Assembly: GCA_016302185.1 (NCBI GenBank) | Contig: JAEDOC010000004.1 | Location: 1-36,586 of the forward strand | DNA from: Clostridium sp. | GTDB taxonomy: Bacteria; Bacillota; Clostridia; Lachnospirales; Lachnospiraceae | Length of the DNA stretch: 36,586 nt | Reading direction: 5' to 3' | Part shown: positions 8,465 through 15,058 of the stretch, piece by piece | How the letters are laid out: each line of letters opens with the position of its first letter | How positions within the stretch are numbered: the stretch's first letter is position 1 | Program-made: the position numbers and the translations under genes | The notes under the pieces: model-generated | The model's database searches: none | Told to the model about the DNA's origin: nothing | The model's input: the letters and a program-made list of their open reading frames with translations, nothing else

Positions 8465-8767
8465 ATGCGATATCCGCTCAGCAAAATGAAAATCGGCCAG
8501 ACGGCCCGTATCGTCTGGCTTTCCGATGATTCCGAAACCGGCGTATGTTCTCCGGAATCCAAATATAGTTCCATCCGATGCCGTCTTCTGGACCTGGGCT
8601 TTGAACCAGACAGCCTGGTTACCTGCATGCTGAAAAAAAATGGAGATGCACTGTCCGCCTACCTGATCAAAGGGGCGGTAATTGCCCTCCGCAGGGAAAT
8701 CTCAGACCAGGTCATTGTGGAAGAGCAGGAATCCATCTCAGAAAGCAAGGCGGAGGTAAGCCAATGA
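8465..8767 (+). CDS. feoA: FeoA-domain protein
   Basis: 100 residues. The SH3-like FeoA core covers about residues 35-88: RCRLLDLGFEPDSLVTCML, then KGAVIALRREISDQVIVE, which matches the family's LG..PG and G..IALR...A..I pattern. FeoA is a small cytoplasmic partner of the ferrous iron transporter FeoB. It is somewhat longer than the usual 75-80 residues, with a tail of about ten residues. The ribosome site before the ATG at 8465 is weak, and an in-frame ATG at 8486 is also possible. The stop overlaps the feoB start (ATGA), so translation should be coupled. It is left intact upstream of the interrupted feoB. Confidence 0.9.
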   Translation: MRYPLSKMKIGQTARIVWLSDDSETGVCSPESKYSSIRCRLLDLGFEPDSLVTCMLKKNGDALSAYLIKGAVIALRREISDQVIVEEQESISESKAEVSQ

Positions 8768-9852
8768 AACACGATTTTCTCCCCTTTACCATCGCCCTGG
8801 CCGGGAATCCCAACGTGGGAAAAAGCACCATTTTTAATGCCCTGACCGGCATGCATCAAAAGACCGGAAACTGGGCCGGGAAAACGGTAGCCTGCGCTTG
8901 GGGCCGGTTCCGTTCCGGTGACATCCGCTGTCGCGTGGTGGATTTGCCTGGTATCTACTCCCTGAATACCCATTCCGAGGAGGAGGAAATTGCCCGAAAC
9001 TATCTTCTTTCCGGCCAGGCCAATCTACTTCTTCTTATCTGTGATTCCACCTGTCCGGAACGGGGACTGCGCCTGCTGCATCAGATCCGACAGCTGGACC
9101 GTCCGCCCGGGCAACGCACCATACTCTGTTTCAACCTGCGGGACGAAGCAGAAAAGAAAGGAATCCAAATTGATGAAACAGCACTGTCCGACCGTCTGGG
9201 CATCCCCGTCCTCTCCTGCGCGGCCAGAAACCGCCACGGTCTGGAACCGTTAAAAGAATTGATTGTTACGCTCTGCCGGGAACCTGATTCAGCTGTAAAT
9301 CCGGTCAAAGACTTTGATCCGGCTGCACTGGCTGCAGAAACCGTCACGTATCAGAAGCCGGATTATCTGAAACACCAGGAAAAAATTGACCGCATCGTCA
9401 CCGGTCCCTTCTCCGGCGGTCTGCTGATGCTGGCTCTTCTGATGGCTGTATTCTGGCTGACTATCACCGGTGCCAACTACCCGTCTGCACTTCTCTGGGA
9501 TCTGATGTTTTCCCTGGAAGGTCCGCTGGAACAGAGTCTGACTCTTCTCGGCGCTCCCCCGCTTCTTGTGCAGGCACTGGTCTACGGTGTATACCGGGTG
9601 GTGGCCTGGGTCGTCTCCGTCATGCTGCCGCCCATGGCCATCTTCTTTCCGCTCTTTACACTGCTGGAAGACTTAGGGTATCTTCCCCGGGCCGCCTTTA
9701 ATATGGATTGTGCCTTCAAGCGTTGTCATGCCTGCGGAAAGCAGTGCCTTACCATGTGCTTCGTCACGGCTTCCGCAGAAACACACAAAGTGCCAATCAA
9801 AAAGCTGATCCCTAAGGAACCAGCTTCCAGCGTCCAAACAGGCTTTTCTTAA
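8764..9852 (+). CDS. feoB: Ferrous iron transporter FeoB, 5' half, interrupted by an element
   Basis: FeoB imports Fe(II) through a membrane domain gated by an N-terminal G-protein domain. Residues 1-331 are FeoB: the P-loop GNPNVGKST (14-22), DLPG (60-63), NLRD (124-127, in place of the usual NxxD), SCAAR as G5, then membrane segments and the conserved AFNMDCAFKRCHACGKQCLTM. FeoB homology stops at Met331 (9754-9756). The frame then runs 31 codons into foreign sequence to a stop at 9850-9852, so the integrated form would encode a 362-residue protein lacking most of the membrane channel. The missing part resumes at 12443. No decay is visible in this half. Confidence 0.93.
   Translation: MKHDFLPFTIALAGNPNVGKSTIFNALTGMHQKTGNWAGKTVACAWGRFRSGDIRCRVVDLPGIYSLNTHSEEEEIARNYLLSGQANLLLLICDSTCPERGLRLLHQIRQLDRPPGQRTILCFNLRDEAEKKGIQIDETALSDRLGIPVLSCAARNRHGLEPLKELIVTLCREPDSAVNPVKDFDPAALAAETVTYQKPDYLKHQEKIDRIVTGPFSGGLLMLALLMAVFWLTITGANYPSALLWDLMFSLEGPLEQSLTLLGAPPLLVQALVYGVYRVVAWVVSVMLPPMAIFFPLFTLLEDLGYLPRAAFNMDCAFKRCHACGKQCLTMCFVTASAETHKVPIKKLIPKEPASSVQTGFS
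9735..9775. other. attL, left junction of the feoB element
   Basis: FeoB coding sequence meets element DNA at CCATG (9752-9756), which is repeated at the right junction (12441-12445). The inferred crossover dinucleotide is TG (9755-9756). The right arm, reading from G9756, contains GTCA and GCTT at positions 8-11 and 14-17 from the centre, mirrored by the element arm at the other end. The exact boundaries of the site are inferred. Confidence 0.75.
9799..9824 (-). terminator. Terminator of the Sel1-repeat gene, overlapping its stop codon
   Basis: On the minus strand, GCTGGTTCC (9816-9824) pairs over nine positions with GGGATCAGC (9804-9812), two of them G-U, with a TTA loop, followed by TTTTTGATT (A-run 9799-9803). 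The G-U pairs make it work only for minus-strand RNA. It overlaps the gene's TAG (9812-9814). feoB transcription entering from the left would not be stopped by it. Confidence 0.8.
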
Positions 9853-11332
9853 AATGAGAAAATCTCCGGACCGCATTTTCATTGCCCATCTCAATCGCCT
9901 TCTGATAATAGTCTGCCGCCTTTTCCAGATTTTCCGGATTTTCTCCCCGGTTTTCATACAAATATCCCAGCTCATATAAAGCATTGCCGTCATATTCCGT
10001 ACGGGCCGCACGTTCAAACAGCTCTATGGCTTTTTCTTCATCCTTTTCGCAGCCCTCTCCTTTCATATAGAGATAGGCCAGCTTGGAGCAGGACTGCAGT
10101 GTTCCCGCCTCAAGGCAAAGGTTCAGCCAGTAGAACGCCTTTCCATAATCCGTATCGATTCCTTCTTCTCCCTGAAAATAGAGACAGCCCAGCAGCTCCA
10201 TGCATTCCGGATTTCCCTGCTTAGCTCCCTTCTCATACCAATGAATCGCCTGTTCCAAATCCATCTCGCCGCAAAGGCCGTCCCGGCTGATATTTCCCAG
10301 AGCCAGTGCTGCCCGGCCATCCGTCTCCGTCTCTACCGCTTCCTTTAAAAGTGCTTCTGCGGTTCTCCGATTCTGAATCTCTGAGGTCCGCAGATAGAGA
10401 TGAGCCAGCGGCACAGCCGCCTCCTTCTTCCCGGCCTCATACGCACGACCGTACCAGTAGAAGGCCTTCTCATCCTCCCGTTCCACCAGCTCGTCGTTGT
10501 AAAACAACGCGCCTAACAGCAGATAGCTGTCTGCTTCCTCCCGGGATGCTGCCAGCTCCAGATATTTTACCGCTTTGGACAGATCTCTCTGGATTCCTTC
10601 GCCATTCAGATACATCTGTCCCAACAGAAGAGGTGCCTTCGCAGCTCCCTGTTTCGCAGCCGCTTCAAGATAAGCGGCTGCTGCCTCCAGTTCCCCGTAG
10701 CTCTGATAGTATTCCCCCATCTGCGAAAGACCCCAGACGTCTCCCACCGAGGCAGCTTTCTCCGCCCAGTCCAGATACTGTTCCGGGTTTTTCTCCATAT
10801 ACTGGCCGTTCTGACAGCATTGGCCCAGCTTTACCATTGCTTTGACGATGCCGCCTTCCGCCGCTTTCCGATACCAGGGCAGGCAGCGAGCCCCTGCCTT
10901 TTCAGAATCAGAATCTGTCTCTTCCTCTTCCGGTATCATCCCCCATTCATAGGCATCCGCCATCTGAAAGGCCGCATAGGCATCCCCTTTTTCCGCCGCT
11001 TCACGCAGCTGTTCTCTGCTTTCTTCTTCGGAACATAGCGCCGCCTGCTTCATCTTTTCATCATAGAAACCGGTCCGGACAGCGCCAAGCACCGCGCGAA
11101 AGCTTCCTGCTGCCGCACCCCTGTAGTAGCAGTCATAGGCTTTCTTTTCGTTAAAGCCTACCGCCCCGTCGCCCTGACTGTAGCAGTGTCCCAGAAAATA
11201 CCAGGCATCTGCATCTCCGGCATAAGCCGCCTCCTCCAGATAAGTCACCCCCCGGGGAAACAGCTCCTCGTTGCACTGCTTCCAGATCAGCGCCGCACCT
11301 TTTTCGCATAATCCAGTCATCCGTGTTGCCAT
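9812..11332 (-). CDS. Sel1-repeat (SLR) protein, cargo of the feoB element
   Basis: 506 residues with no signal peptide or membrane segment, so probably cytoplasmic. It consists of about eleven or twelve degenerate Sel1-like repeats, alpha-alpha units related to TPR, with the pattern A..LG..Y..GEG...D..KA..WYEKAA..G; clear copies include LLLGQMYLNGEGIQRDLSKA and KLAYLYMKGEGCEKDEEKA. Such repeats bind other proteins; no catalytic domain is seen. The ATG at 11332 is preferred to the earlier in-frame start at 11362 because GGAAGG lies 6 bases before it. The gene has its own promoter and terminator inside the element, so it should be expressed in the integrated state. Its partner and role are unknown. 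Confidence 0.9.
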   Translation of the reverse strand: MATRMTGLCEKGAALIWKQCNEELFPRGVTYLEEAAYAGDADAWYFLGHCYSQGDGAVGFNEKKAYDCYYRGAAAGSFRAVLGAVRTGFYDEKMKQAALCSEEESREQLREAAEKGDAYAAFQMADAYEWGMIPEEEETDSDSEKAGARCLPWYRKAAEGGIVKAMVKLGQCCQNGQYMEKNPEQYLDWAEKAASVGDVWGLSQMGEYYQSYGELEAAAAYLEAAAKQGAAKAPLLLGQMYLNGEGIQRDLSKAVKYLELAASREEADSYLLLGALFYNDELVEREDEKAFYWYGRAYEAGKKEAAVPLAHLYLRTSEIQNRRTAEALLKEAVETETDGRAALALGNISRDGLCGEMDLEQAIHWYEKGAKQGNPECMELLGCLYFQGEEGIDTDYGKAFYWLNLCLEAGTLQSCSKLAYLYMKGEGCEKDEEKAIELFERAARTEYDGNALYELGYLYENRGENPENLEKAADYYQKAIEMGNENAVRRFSHFKKSLFGRWKLVP

Positions 11333-11385
11333 GTCTATCCTTCCTCTTTTGCCATTCGGCATTTTTCCACATTTTATTCAGAACA

Positions 11386-11414
11386 ATCATACTATTTTTC
11401 TTTTCGTGAAACAA
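11386..11414 (-). promoter_or_regulatory. Promoter of the Sel1-repeat gene
   Basis: On the minus strand, -35 TTGTTT (11409-11414), 17 bases, -10 TATGAT (11386-11391). The leader to the ATG at 11332 is about 45 bases. Confidence 0.65.
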
Positions 11415-11422
11415 CCTCTTCA

Positions 11423-11452
11423 TGGAAATTTAAGATTTCCTTCGCATAAAAT
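11423..11452 (+). promoter_or_regulatory. Possible recombinase promoter
   Basis: TGGAAA (11423-11428), 18 bases, TAAAAT (11447-11452). Both hexamers match four or five of six consensus bases. The inverted repeat at 11424-11440 covers the -35 and much of the spacer, which would suit repression or autoregulation. Confidence 0.35.
11424..11440. promoter_or_regulatory. Inverted repeat between the divergent element genes, operator candidate
   Basis: GGAAAT-TTAAG-ATTTCC is a perfect 6-bp inverted repeat with a 5-base spacer. It lies 9 bases upstream of the Sel1-gene -35 and on top of the possible recombinase promoter. A DNA-binding dimer here could control both genes. Confidence 0.4.
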
Positions 11453-11479
11453 CTAACAAAAACATAATGCGGTGTTTTC

Positions 11480-12436
11480 ATGAACCAACCATTCCATCCA
11501 TCCCCAGATACTTTTCTTCCCGGCGCCATCTATCTGCGTCTTTCCAAGGACGATGAGGCAAACGGAGAGAGTATGAGCATTGCCAATCAGAGAAAGCTGC
11601 TTTTAAAATATGCCCGTGACCACCATTTTTCCATTGAAAAAGAATATGTAGATGACGGTTACTCCGGGACCAGCTTCTGCCGTCCCGCCTTTTCCCGCAT
11701 GATTTCTGACATTGAACAGGGAGAGATTCGTCTGGTACTGACCAAGGATCTGTCCCGTCTGGGGCGGGACTATATCAAAACAGGCGAATATACAGAGTTG
11801 TTTTTCCCTTCCCACGGAGTCCGTTTCATTGCAGTCAATGACGGTTATGATTCCGCCTGTTCCAGCAGTGATCTGATTCCCTTCCGCAATGTCATCAATG
11901 AGATGTACGCAAGGGACATCTCCCGAAAAATCAGAGCTTCCCTGGCAGTCCGCATGGAAGAGGGTTCGTTTATCGGCAGCCGGCCTCCCTACGGTTATAT
12001 CGCTGTCCAGACGGGTGAGGACGGCCAGCGGAAACGAAGCCTGCTCCCGGATCCGGAAGCAGCCCGGGTAGTCCGCTTTCTGTTTTCTGAGGCTGCCTGT
12101 GGAGTAAAACCGTCAGAGCTGGCCCTGCGGCTGAACGCACAGAAGGTTCCCTGCCCCAGCGCTTACCGGAATAAAAATTCCGCCAAATCAGACGGAACAG
12201 AACGGCTCTGGACCGCCAACACTATTATTAAACTGCTGCATAATCCAGTCTATCTGGGACATCTGGTACAGGGAAAAACCAGAAAGCTATCCTTCAAAAG
12301 CCAGATTTTCCGCACGGTTCCGCCCCAAGAGCGCATCCGGATCCCCCATGCCCATCCGCCGCTGGTTTCGGAGGAAGTATTTCTGCAATGTGAGGAACAG
12401 CTGCGGCGCAGAACCTGCCGGGCAGAAAAGCATTGA
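11480..12436 (+). CDS. Compact serine recombinase (resolvase plus recombinase domain, no zinc ribbon)
   Basis: 318 residues. The N-terminal resolvase/invertase domain (about 15-160) has the catalytic serine at Ser22 in YLRLSKDD, the DDGYSGTSFCRPAF motif, the DLSRLGRDY arginine motif and the ARDISRKIR helix. The second part (about 165-315) is the DNA-binding Recombinase domain of large serine recombinases, up to VSEEVFLQCEEQLRRR. Family members usually continue with a zinc-ribbon and coiled-coil region to 450-700 residues; here the protein ends after CRAEKH, 8 bases before the inferred crossover. GGTG lies 5 bases before the ATG. It is the obvious enzyme for integration and possibly excision of the element around it. 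Whether this short form is fully active is unknown. Confidence 0.92.
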   Translation: MNQPFHPSPDTFLPGAIYLRLSKDDEANGESMSIANQRKLLLKYARDHHFSIEKEYVDDGYSGTSFCRPAFSRMISDIEQGEIRLVLTKDLSRLGRDYIKTGEYTELFFPSHGVRFIAVNDGYDSACSSSDLIPFRNVINEMYARDISRKIRASLAVRMEEGSFIGSRPPYGYIAVQTGEDGQRKRSLLPDPEAARVVRFLFSEAACGVKPSELALRLNAQKVPCPSAYRNKNSAKSDGTERLWTANTIIKLLHNPVYLGHLVQGKTRKLSFKSQIFRTVPPQERIRIPHAHPPLVSEEVFLQCEEQLRRRTCRAEKH

Positions 12437-12465
12437 CCAGCCATGGCGATGGGCCTCGGCTGTAA
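12425..12465. other. attR, right junction of the feoB element
   Basis: Element DNA, including the recombinase stop codon (12434-12436), ends at CCATG (12441-12445) and FeoB coding sequence resumes with GCG ATG GGC. Read outward from the centre between T12444 and G12445, the element arm gives T2, G3, T6, GTCA at 8-11 and GCTT at 14-17, matching the element arm at attL in 11 of 17 positions. Confidence 0.75.
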
Positions 12466-13285
12466 TGCGGCAGGCGTGGTGGGCTGCCGCATCATTGACT
12501 CCCCCCGGGAACGTCTGATTGCTATTCTGACCAATTCCATGGTTCCCTGCAACGGACGGTTTCCAACGCTGATCACTCTGATTACTCTTCTCTGCTTCAG
12601 CAGCGGCACGATCCCAGGCGGAATGACAGGATCTCTTCTGATGGCAGGAGCACTGACCGGTTTTCTGCTTCTGGGCATCTGCGCCACACTCCTGTCCTCT
12701 CTGCTGTTGTCCAAAACCATACTGAAAGGACTTCCGTCCTCCTTCACCCTGGAGCTGCCGCCCTACCGCCGACCGCAAATTGGAAAAGTGCTTCTCCGTT
12801 CCGTTTTTGATCGAACACTCTTTGTCCTTCTGCGCGCTGTCTCTGTCGCCGCCCCGGCCGGCCTTCTTCTCTGGCTTCTGGCGAACCTGACACTGGGAGG
12901 CAACAGCCTGCTGACCCTGTTCTCCTCTTTTCTGGATCCTCTGGGACAGCTTCTTGGTATGGACGGAATGATTCTGGTGGGATTTCTTCTCGGATTTCCG
13001 GCCAATGAGATTGTACTTCCCATCATCCTCATGGGATATTTACAAACCAGCCATCTGACTGAGCTTTCCGATTTCTCCGTACTGTTCCACCTTTTTACCT
13101 CCCACGGCTGGACCATAAAAACCACGATCTGCACGGCTGTATTCTGTCTCTTTCACTGGCCCTGCTCCACTACCTGCCTGACCATAAAAAAAGAAACAGG
13201 GAGCCTCCGATGGACGCTGGCTGCCATCCTGCTGCCAACGTTTCTCGGATGTGTCCTCTGTTTCCTGATTGAATTGCTTTTTTAA
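12443..13285 (+). CDS. feoB: Ferrous iron transporter FeoB, 3' half
   Basis: 280 codons from the ATG at 12443, which is also the Met331 codon of the joined protein. The sequence resumes with AMGLGCNAAGV, CRIIDSPRERLIAILTN and PCNGRFPTLI, all conserved in FeoB membrane domains of Clostridia, then several membrane helices including the GFPANEIVLPIILMGY segment. There is no ribosome site before 12443, so it is unlikely to be translated well on its own. The 279 codons are free of stops and frameshifts, which would be unexpected for a long-dead fragment. Its stop overlaps the convergent nfo stop by two bases, leaving no room for a terminator. Confidence 0.93.
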   Translation: MAMGLGCNAAGVVGCRIIDSPRERLIAILTNSMVPCNGRFPTLITLITLLCFSSGTIPGGMTGSLLMAGALTGFLLLGICATLLSSLLLSKTILKGLPSSFTLELPPYRRPQIGKVLLRSVFDRTLFVLLRAVSVAAPAGLLLWLLANLTLGGNSLLTLFSSFLDPLGQLLGMDGMILVGFLLGFPANEIVLPIILMGYLQTSHLTELSDFSVLFHLFTSHGWTIKTTICTAVFCLFHWPCSTTCLTIKKETGSLRWTLAAILLPTFLGCVLCFLIELLF

Positions 13286-14118
13286 TCCTTTTCCCAGACC
13301 TCGCGCATCCGGGCAATCTCCCCGGCGTAGCCATCCAGATCATTAGGAGTCTCCAGATAAAACGGCAGATTCCTAAGCTTTGGATGGCAGACCACCCGCG
13401 CCAGTGCTTCAAAGCCGATACAGCCTTCACCGATTCTGGCGTGGCGATCCTTTCCCGCTCCCAGGGGATTTAAACTGTCATTCAAATGAATCGCCCTCAG
13501 CCGGTGAAGGCCAATCACCTGATCAAACTCGTGCAGCACTCCATCCAGATCCCCGGCAATATCATATCCCGCATCCCAGACATGGCAGGTATCCAGACAG
13601 ACGCCCAGCTTCTCAGAAAGCTCCACCCGGTCAATGATTTCCCGCAGCTCCTGAAAGCTTCTGCCCACCTCGCTTCCCTTTCCCGCCATGGTTTCCAGAA
13701 GAACAGTAGTGGACTGTTCCGGACGAAGCACCGCATTCAGCAGAGCCGCGATATGACCGATACCGGTCTCCACTCCCTGTTTCACATGGCTCCCCGGGTG
13801 AAAATTGTAACAGATCCCCGGAAGATATTCCAGGCGCTTCAGATCATCTTCCATGGTCTGAAGCGCAAATTCCCGGGTATGCGCATCCGCCGACGCCGCA
13901 TTCAGCGTATATGGCGCATGAGCCAGAATGTGACAGATATCCTTCTCTTTGGCAAATTCCAGATAACGGCTGATATCCTTCGGATCCAGCTTCTTTACAC
14001 TGCTTCCCCGCGGATTTCTGGTAAAAAACTGAAAAGTATTCGCATGAATCTTCTCCGCTTCCTTTCCCATGGCCAGGTAGCCCCTGGAGGAAGACAGATG
14101 ACAGCCAATTCTAAGCAT
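13282..14118 (-). CDS. nfo: Endonuclease IV (AP endonuclease)
   Basis: Cuts DNA 5' of abasic sites and removes blocked 3' ends in base excision repair. 278 residues, TIM-barrel family with three zinc ions. Visible metal-site residues: His67 in AHAPY, His107 in FHPGSH, Glu142 in LLETMAG, the LDTCHVWDAGYD motif, HLNDS and RHARIGEG, then YLETP with a late Glu. The ATG at 14118 is used because GGAGG lies 9 bases upstream; an earlier in-frame start would only read through the end of the permease gene. Its start overlaps the permease stop by 8 bases, so it is translationally coupled to the transporter operon. That neighbourhood is unusual for a repair gene. Confidence 0.93.
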   Translation of the reverse strand: MLRIGCHLSSSRGYLAMGKEAEKIHANTFQFFTRNPRGSSVKKLDPKDISRYLEFAKEKDICHILAHAPYTLNAASADAHTREFALQTMEDDLKRLEYLPGICYNFHPGSHVKQGVETGIGHIAALLNAVLRPEQSTTVLLETMAGKGSEVGRSFQELREIIDRVELSEKLGVCLDTCHVWDAGYDIAGDLDGVLHEFDQVIGLHRLRAIHLNDSLNPLGAGKDRHARIGEGCIGFEALARVVCHPKLRNLPFYLETPNDLDGYAGEIARMREVWEKD

Positions 14119-15058
14119 CCTTTCCGCCCTCCTTTTTCTCTTTTTTCTTCCACGCCTCACGGATTCCGCCTCCATGGACGGGAGCCACCGTATAGATCGC
14201 AGCCGCCGCCAGAACCACTGCAAGCGCCAGCTGGACACACAGACTCACGAATACCCAGTGTCCTATCACAAAGTTATCTGGAACCGCTCCAAACCACTGT
14301 CCAAACGACAGCCGGATATCACCATTTCCGGCCTGACCGTTCATCAACGCAAAGAAGGTAATCGCCGGATTAAATAAAAGCAGATAGATAAGACCGCCCG
14401 AGCCGGCCTGCTGGATAGTGGAATTCATGGCATAACTGTAGGAATTCACTTCATTTAAGGCCATCCGGTAGGCGAAAATATTGGCTGACCAGGTTCCGGC
14501 CACCAGAAGCACAATTACCGTATAAGTACAGACTGTAGCTACCGTAGAACGTTTAAAAAGGGAAGACATAAAGATTCCAATTCCTCCGGTAAAGGCCGCC
14601 ACAATCCCATGGAATAAAAACAGACACGCCATATCCATCACCGTGATTCCGCCGTAAACAAAGACCAGTGACTGTACCGGAAGCGCTGCAATCGCCAGCA
14701 GCAGCATCGTCGTCAGAGAGGTCATCAGCTTTCCCAGAATGATATCCCTGGGACTCATCGTCGTGGTCAGCATCAGTTCCAGCGTCTGGCGTTCTCTTTC
14801 CCCGCTGATGCTGCTGGCCGTCAGTGCCGGCATGATAAACAGCAGCATAATGAATTCCACCGTCGATACAAACATATAAAGCTCCAGAAAACGGGAGTAT
14901 TGAATCTCCGCTGTCAGTTTCACCTGTTCCACAACGGAATACATATTAAACAGCGCTACTGTCGCCAGGATACTGTTAAACACGAAAAGAATCGCTGTCA
15001 TCCGGATACTCCGGCTGCTGACCGTCAATTCCCGCTTATATACCGGATTCCATCTCAT
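14111..15058 (-). CDS. ABC-2 type transporter permease
   Basis: 315 residues with about six membrane segments and the SISGERERQTLELMLTTTMSPRDIILGKL segment that is typical of ABC-2 permeases (ErRergTle...T.l...eii.GK). The first residues, MRWNPVYKREL, are cytoplasmic, followed by a helix and a long extracellular loop. It partners the ATPase whose gene overlaps its start by 23 bases. The cargo is unknown; gene order with a large extracytoplasmic protein resembles Gld/Nat-like export systems used in envelope defence or gliding-type exporters. A short charged tail, KKKEKKEGG, ends the protein. Confidence 0.88.
   Translation of the reverse strand: MRWNPVYKRELTVSSRSIRMTAILFVFNSILATVALFNMYSVVEQVKLTAEIQYSRFLELYMFVSTVEFIMLLFIMPALTASSISGERERQTLELMLTTTMSPRDIILGKLMTSLTTMLLLAIAALPVQSLVFVYGGITVMDMACLFLFHGIVAAFTGGIGIFMSSLFKRSTVATVCTYTVIVLLVAGTWSANIFAYRMALNEVNSYSYAMNSTIQQAGSGGLIYLLLFNPAITFFALMNGQAGNGDIRLSFGQWFGAVPDNFVIGHWVFVSLCVQLALAVVLAAAAIYTVAPVHGGGIREAWKKKEKKEGGKDA

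Larger units (their letters stand above)
9756..12444. mobile_element. 2.7-kb gene-interrupting integrative element in feoB (Sel1 protein plus serine recombinase)
   Basis: A 2,689-bp insertion splits feoB at a conserved motif. Contents in order: left att arm, terminator and Sel1-repeat gene on the minus strand, a divergent promoter region with an inverted repeat, a serine recombinase on the plus strand, and the right att arm. Removing it at the shared CCATG gives an uninterrupted 610-codon feoB; its length leaves a remainder of one on division by three, so the halves are out of frame while it is present. No tail, capsid, replication, conjugation or obvious excisionase gene is present. GC and codon choice look like the flanks by eye, so it is either old or from a close relative. 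This kind of architecture is known from sporulation elements such as skin in sigK, but those are larger. Confidence 0.85.

Noticed and set aside
9763..9852. Residues 334-362 of the feoB 5' frame as true FeoB sequence
   Set aside because: They match no FeoB motif and are the antisense of the end of the Sel1-repeat gene.
10306..10845. Plus-strand ORF of 179 codons inside the Sel1-repeat gene
   Set aside because: It is low-complexity Pro/Ser-rich and is the opposite strand of the repeat-coding sequence.
12401..12425. CTGCGGCGCAG and CTGCCGGGCAG palindromes as outer att sites
   Set aside because: They lie in the recombinase coding sequence and have no counterpart at the same distance in the left element arm.
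9735..12465. Assembly chimera as the cause of the split feoB
   Set aside because: The insert holds a serine recombinase ending exactly at one junction, and the junctions share CCATG with dyad symmetry at the element ends. A chimera would not produce this, though reads should still be checked.
12443..13285. An independent small transporter gene starting at the ATG at 12443
   Set aside because: It has no ribosome site, and its first residues are the middle of the FeoB membrane domain; it is the displaced 3' half of feoB.
13486..14361. Plus-strand ORF of 291 codons opposite nfo
   Set aside because: Its composition is Arg/His/Pro-rich without motifs, while nfo on the other strand is complete.
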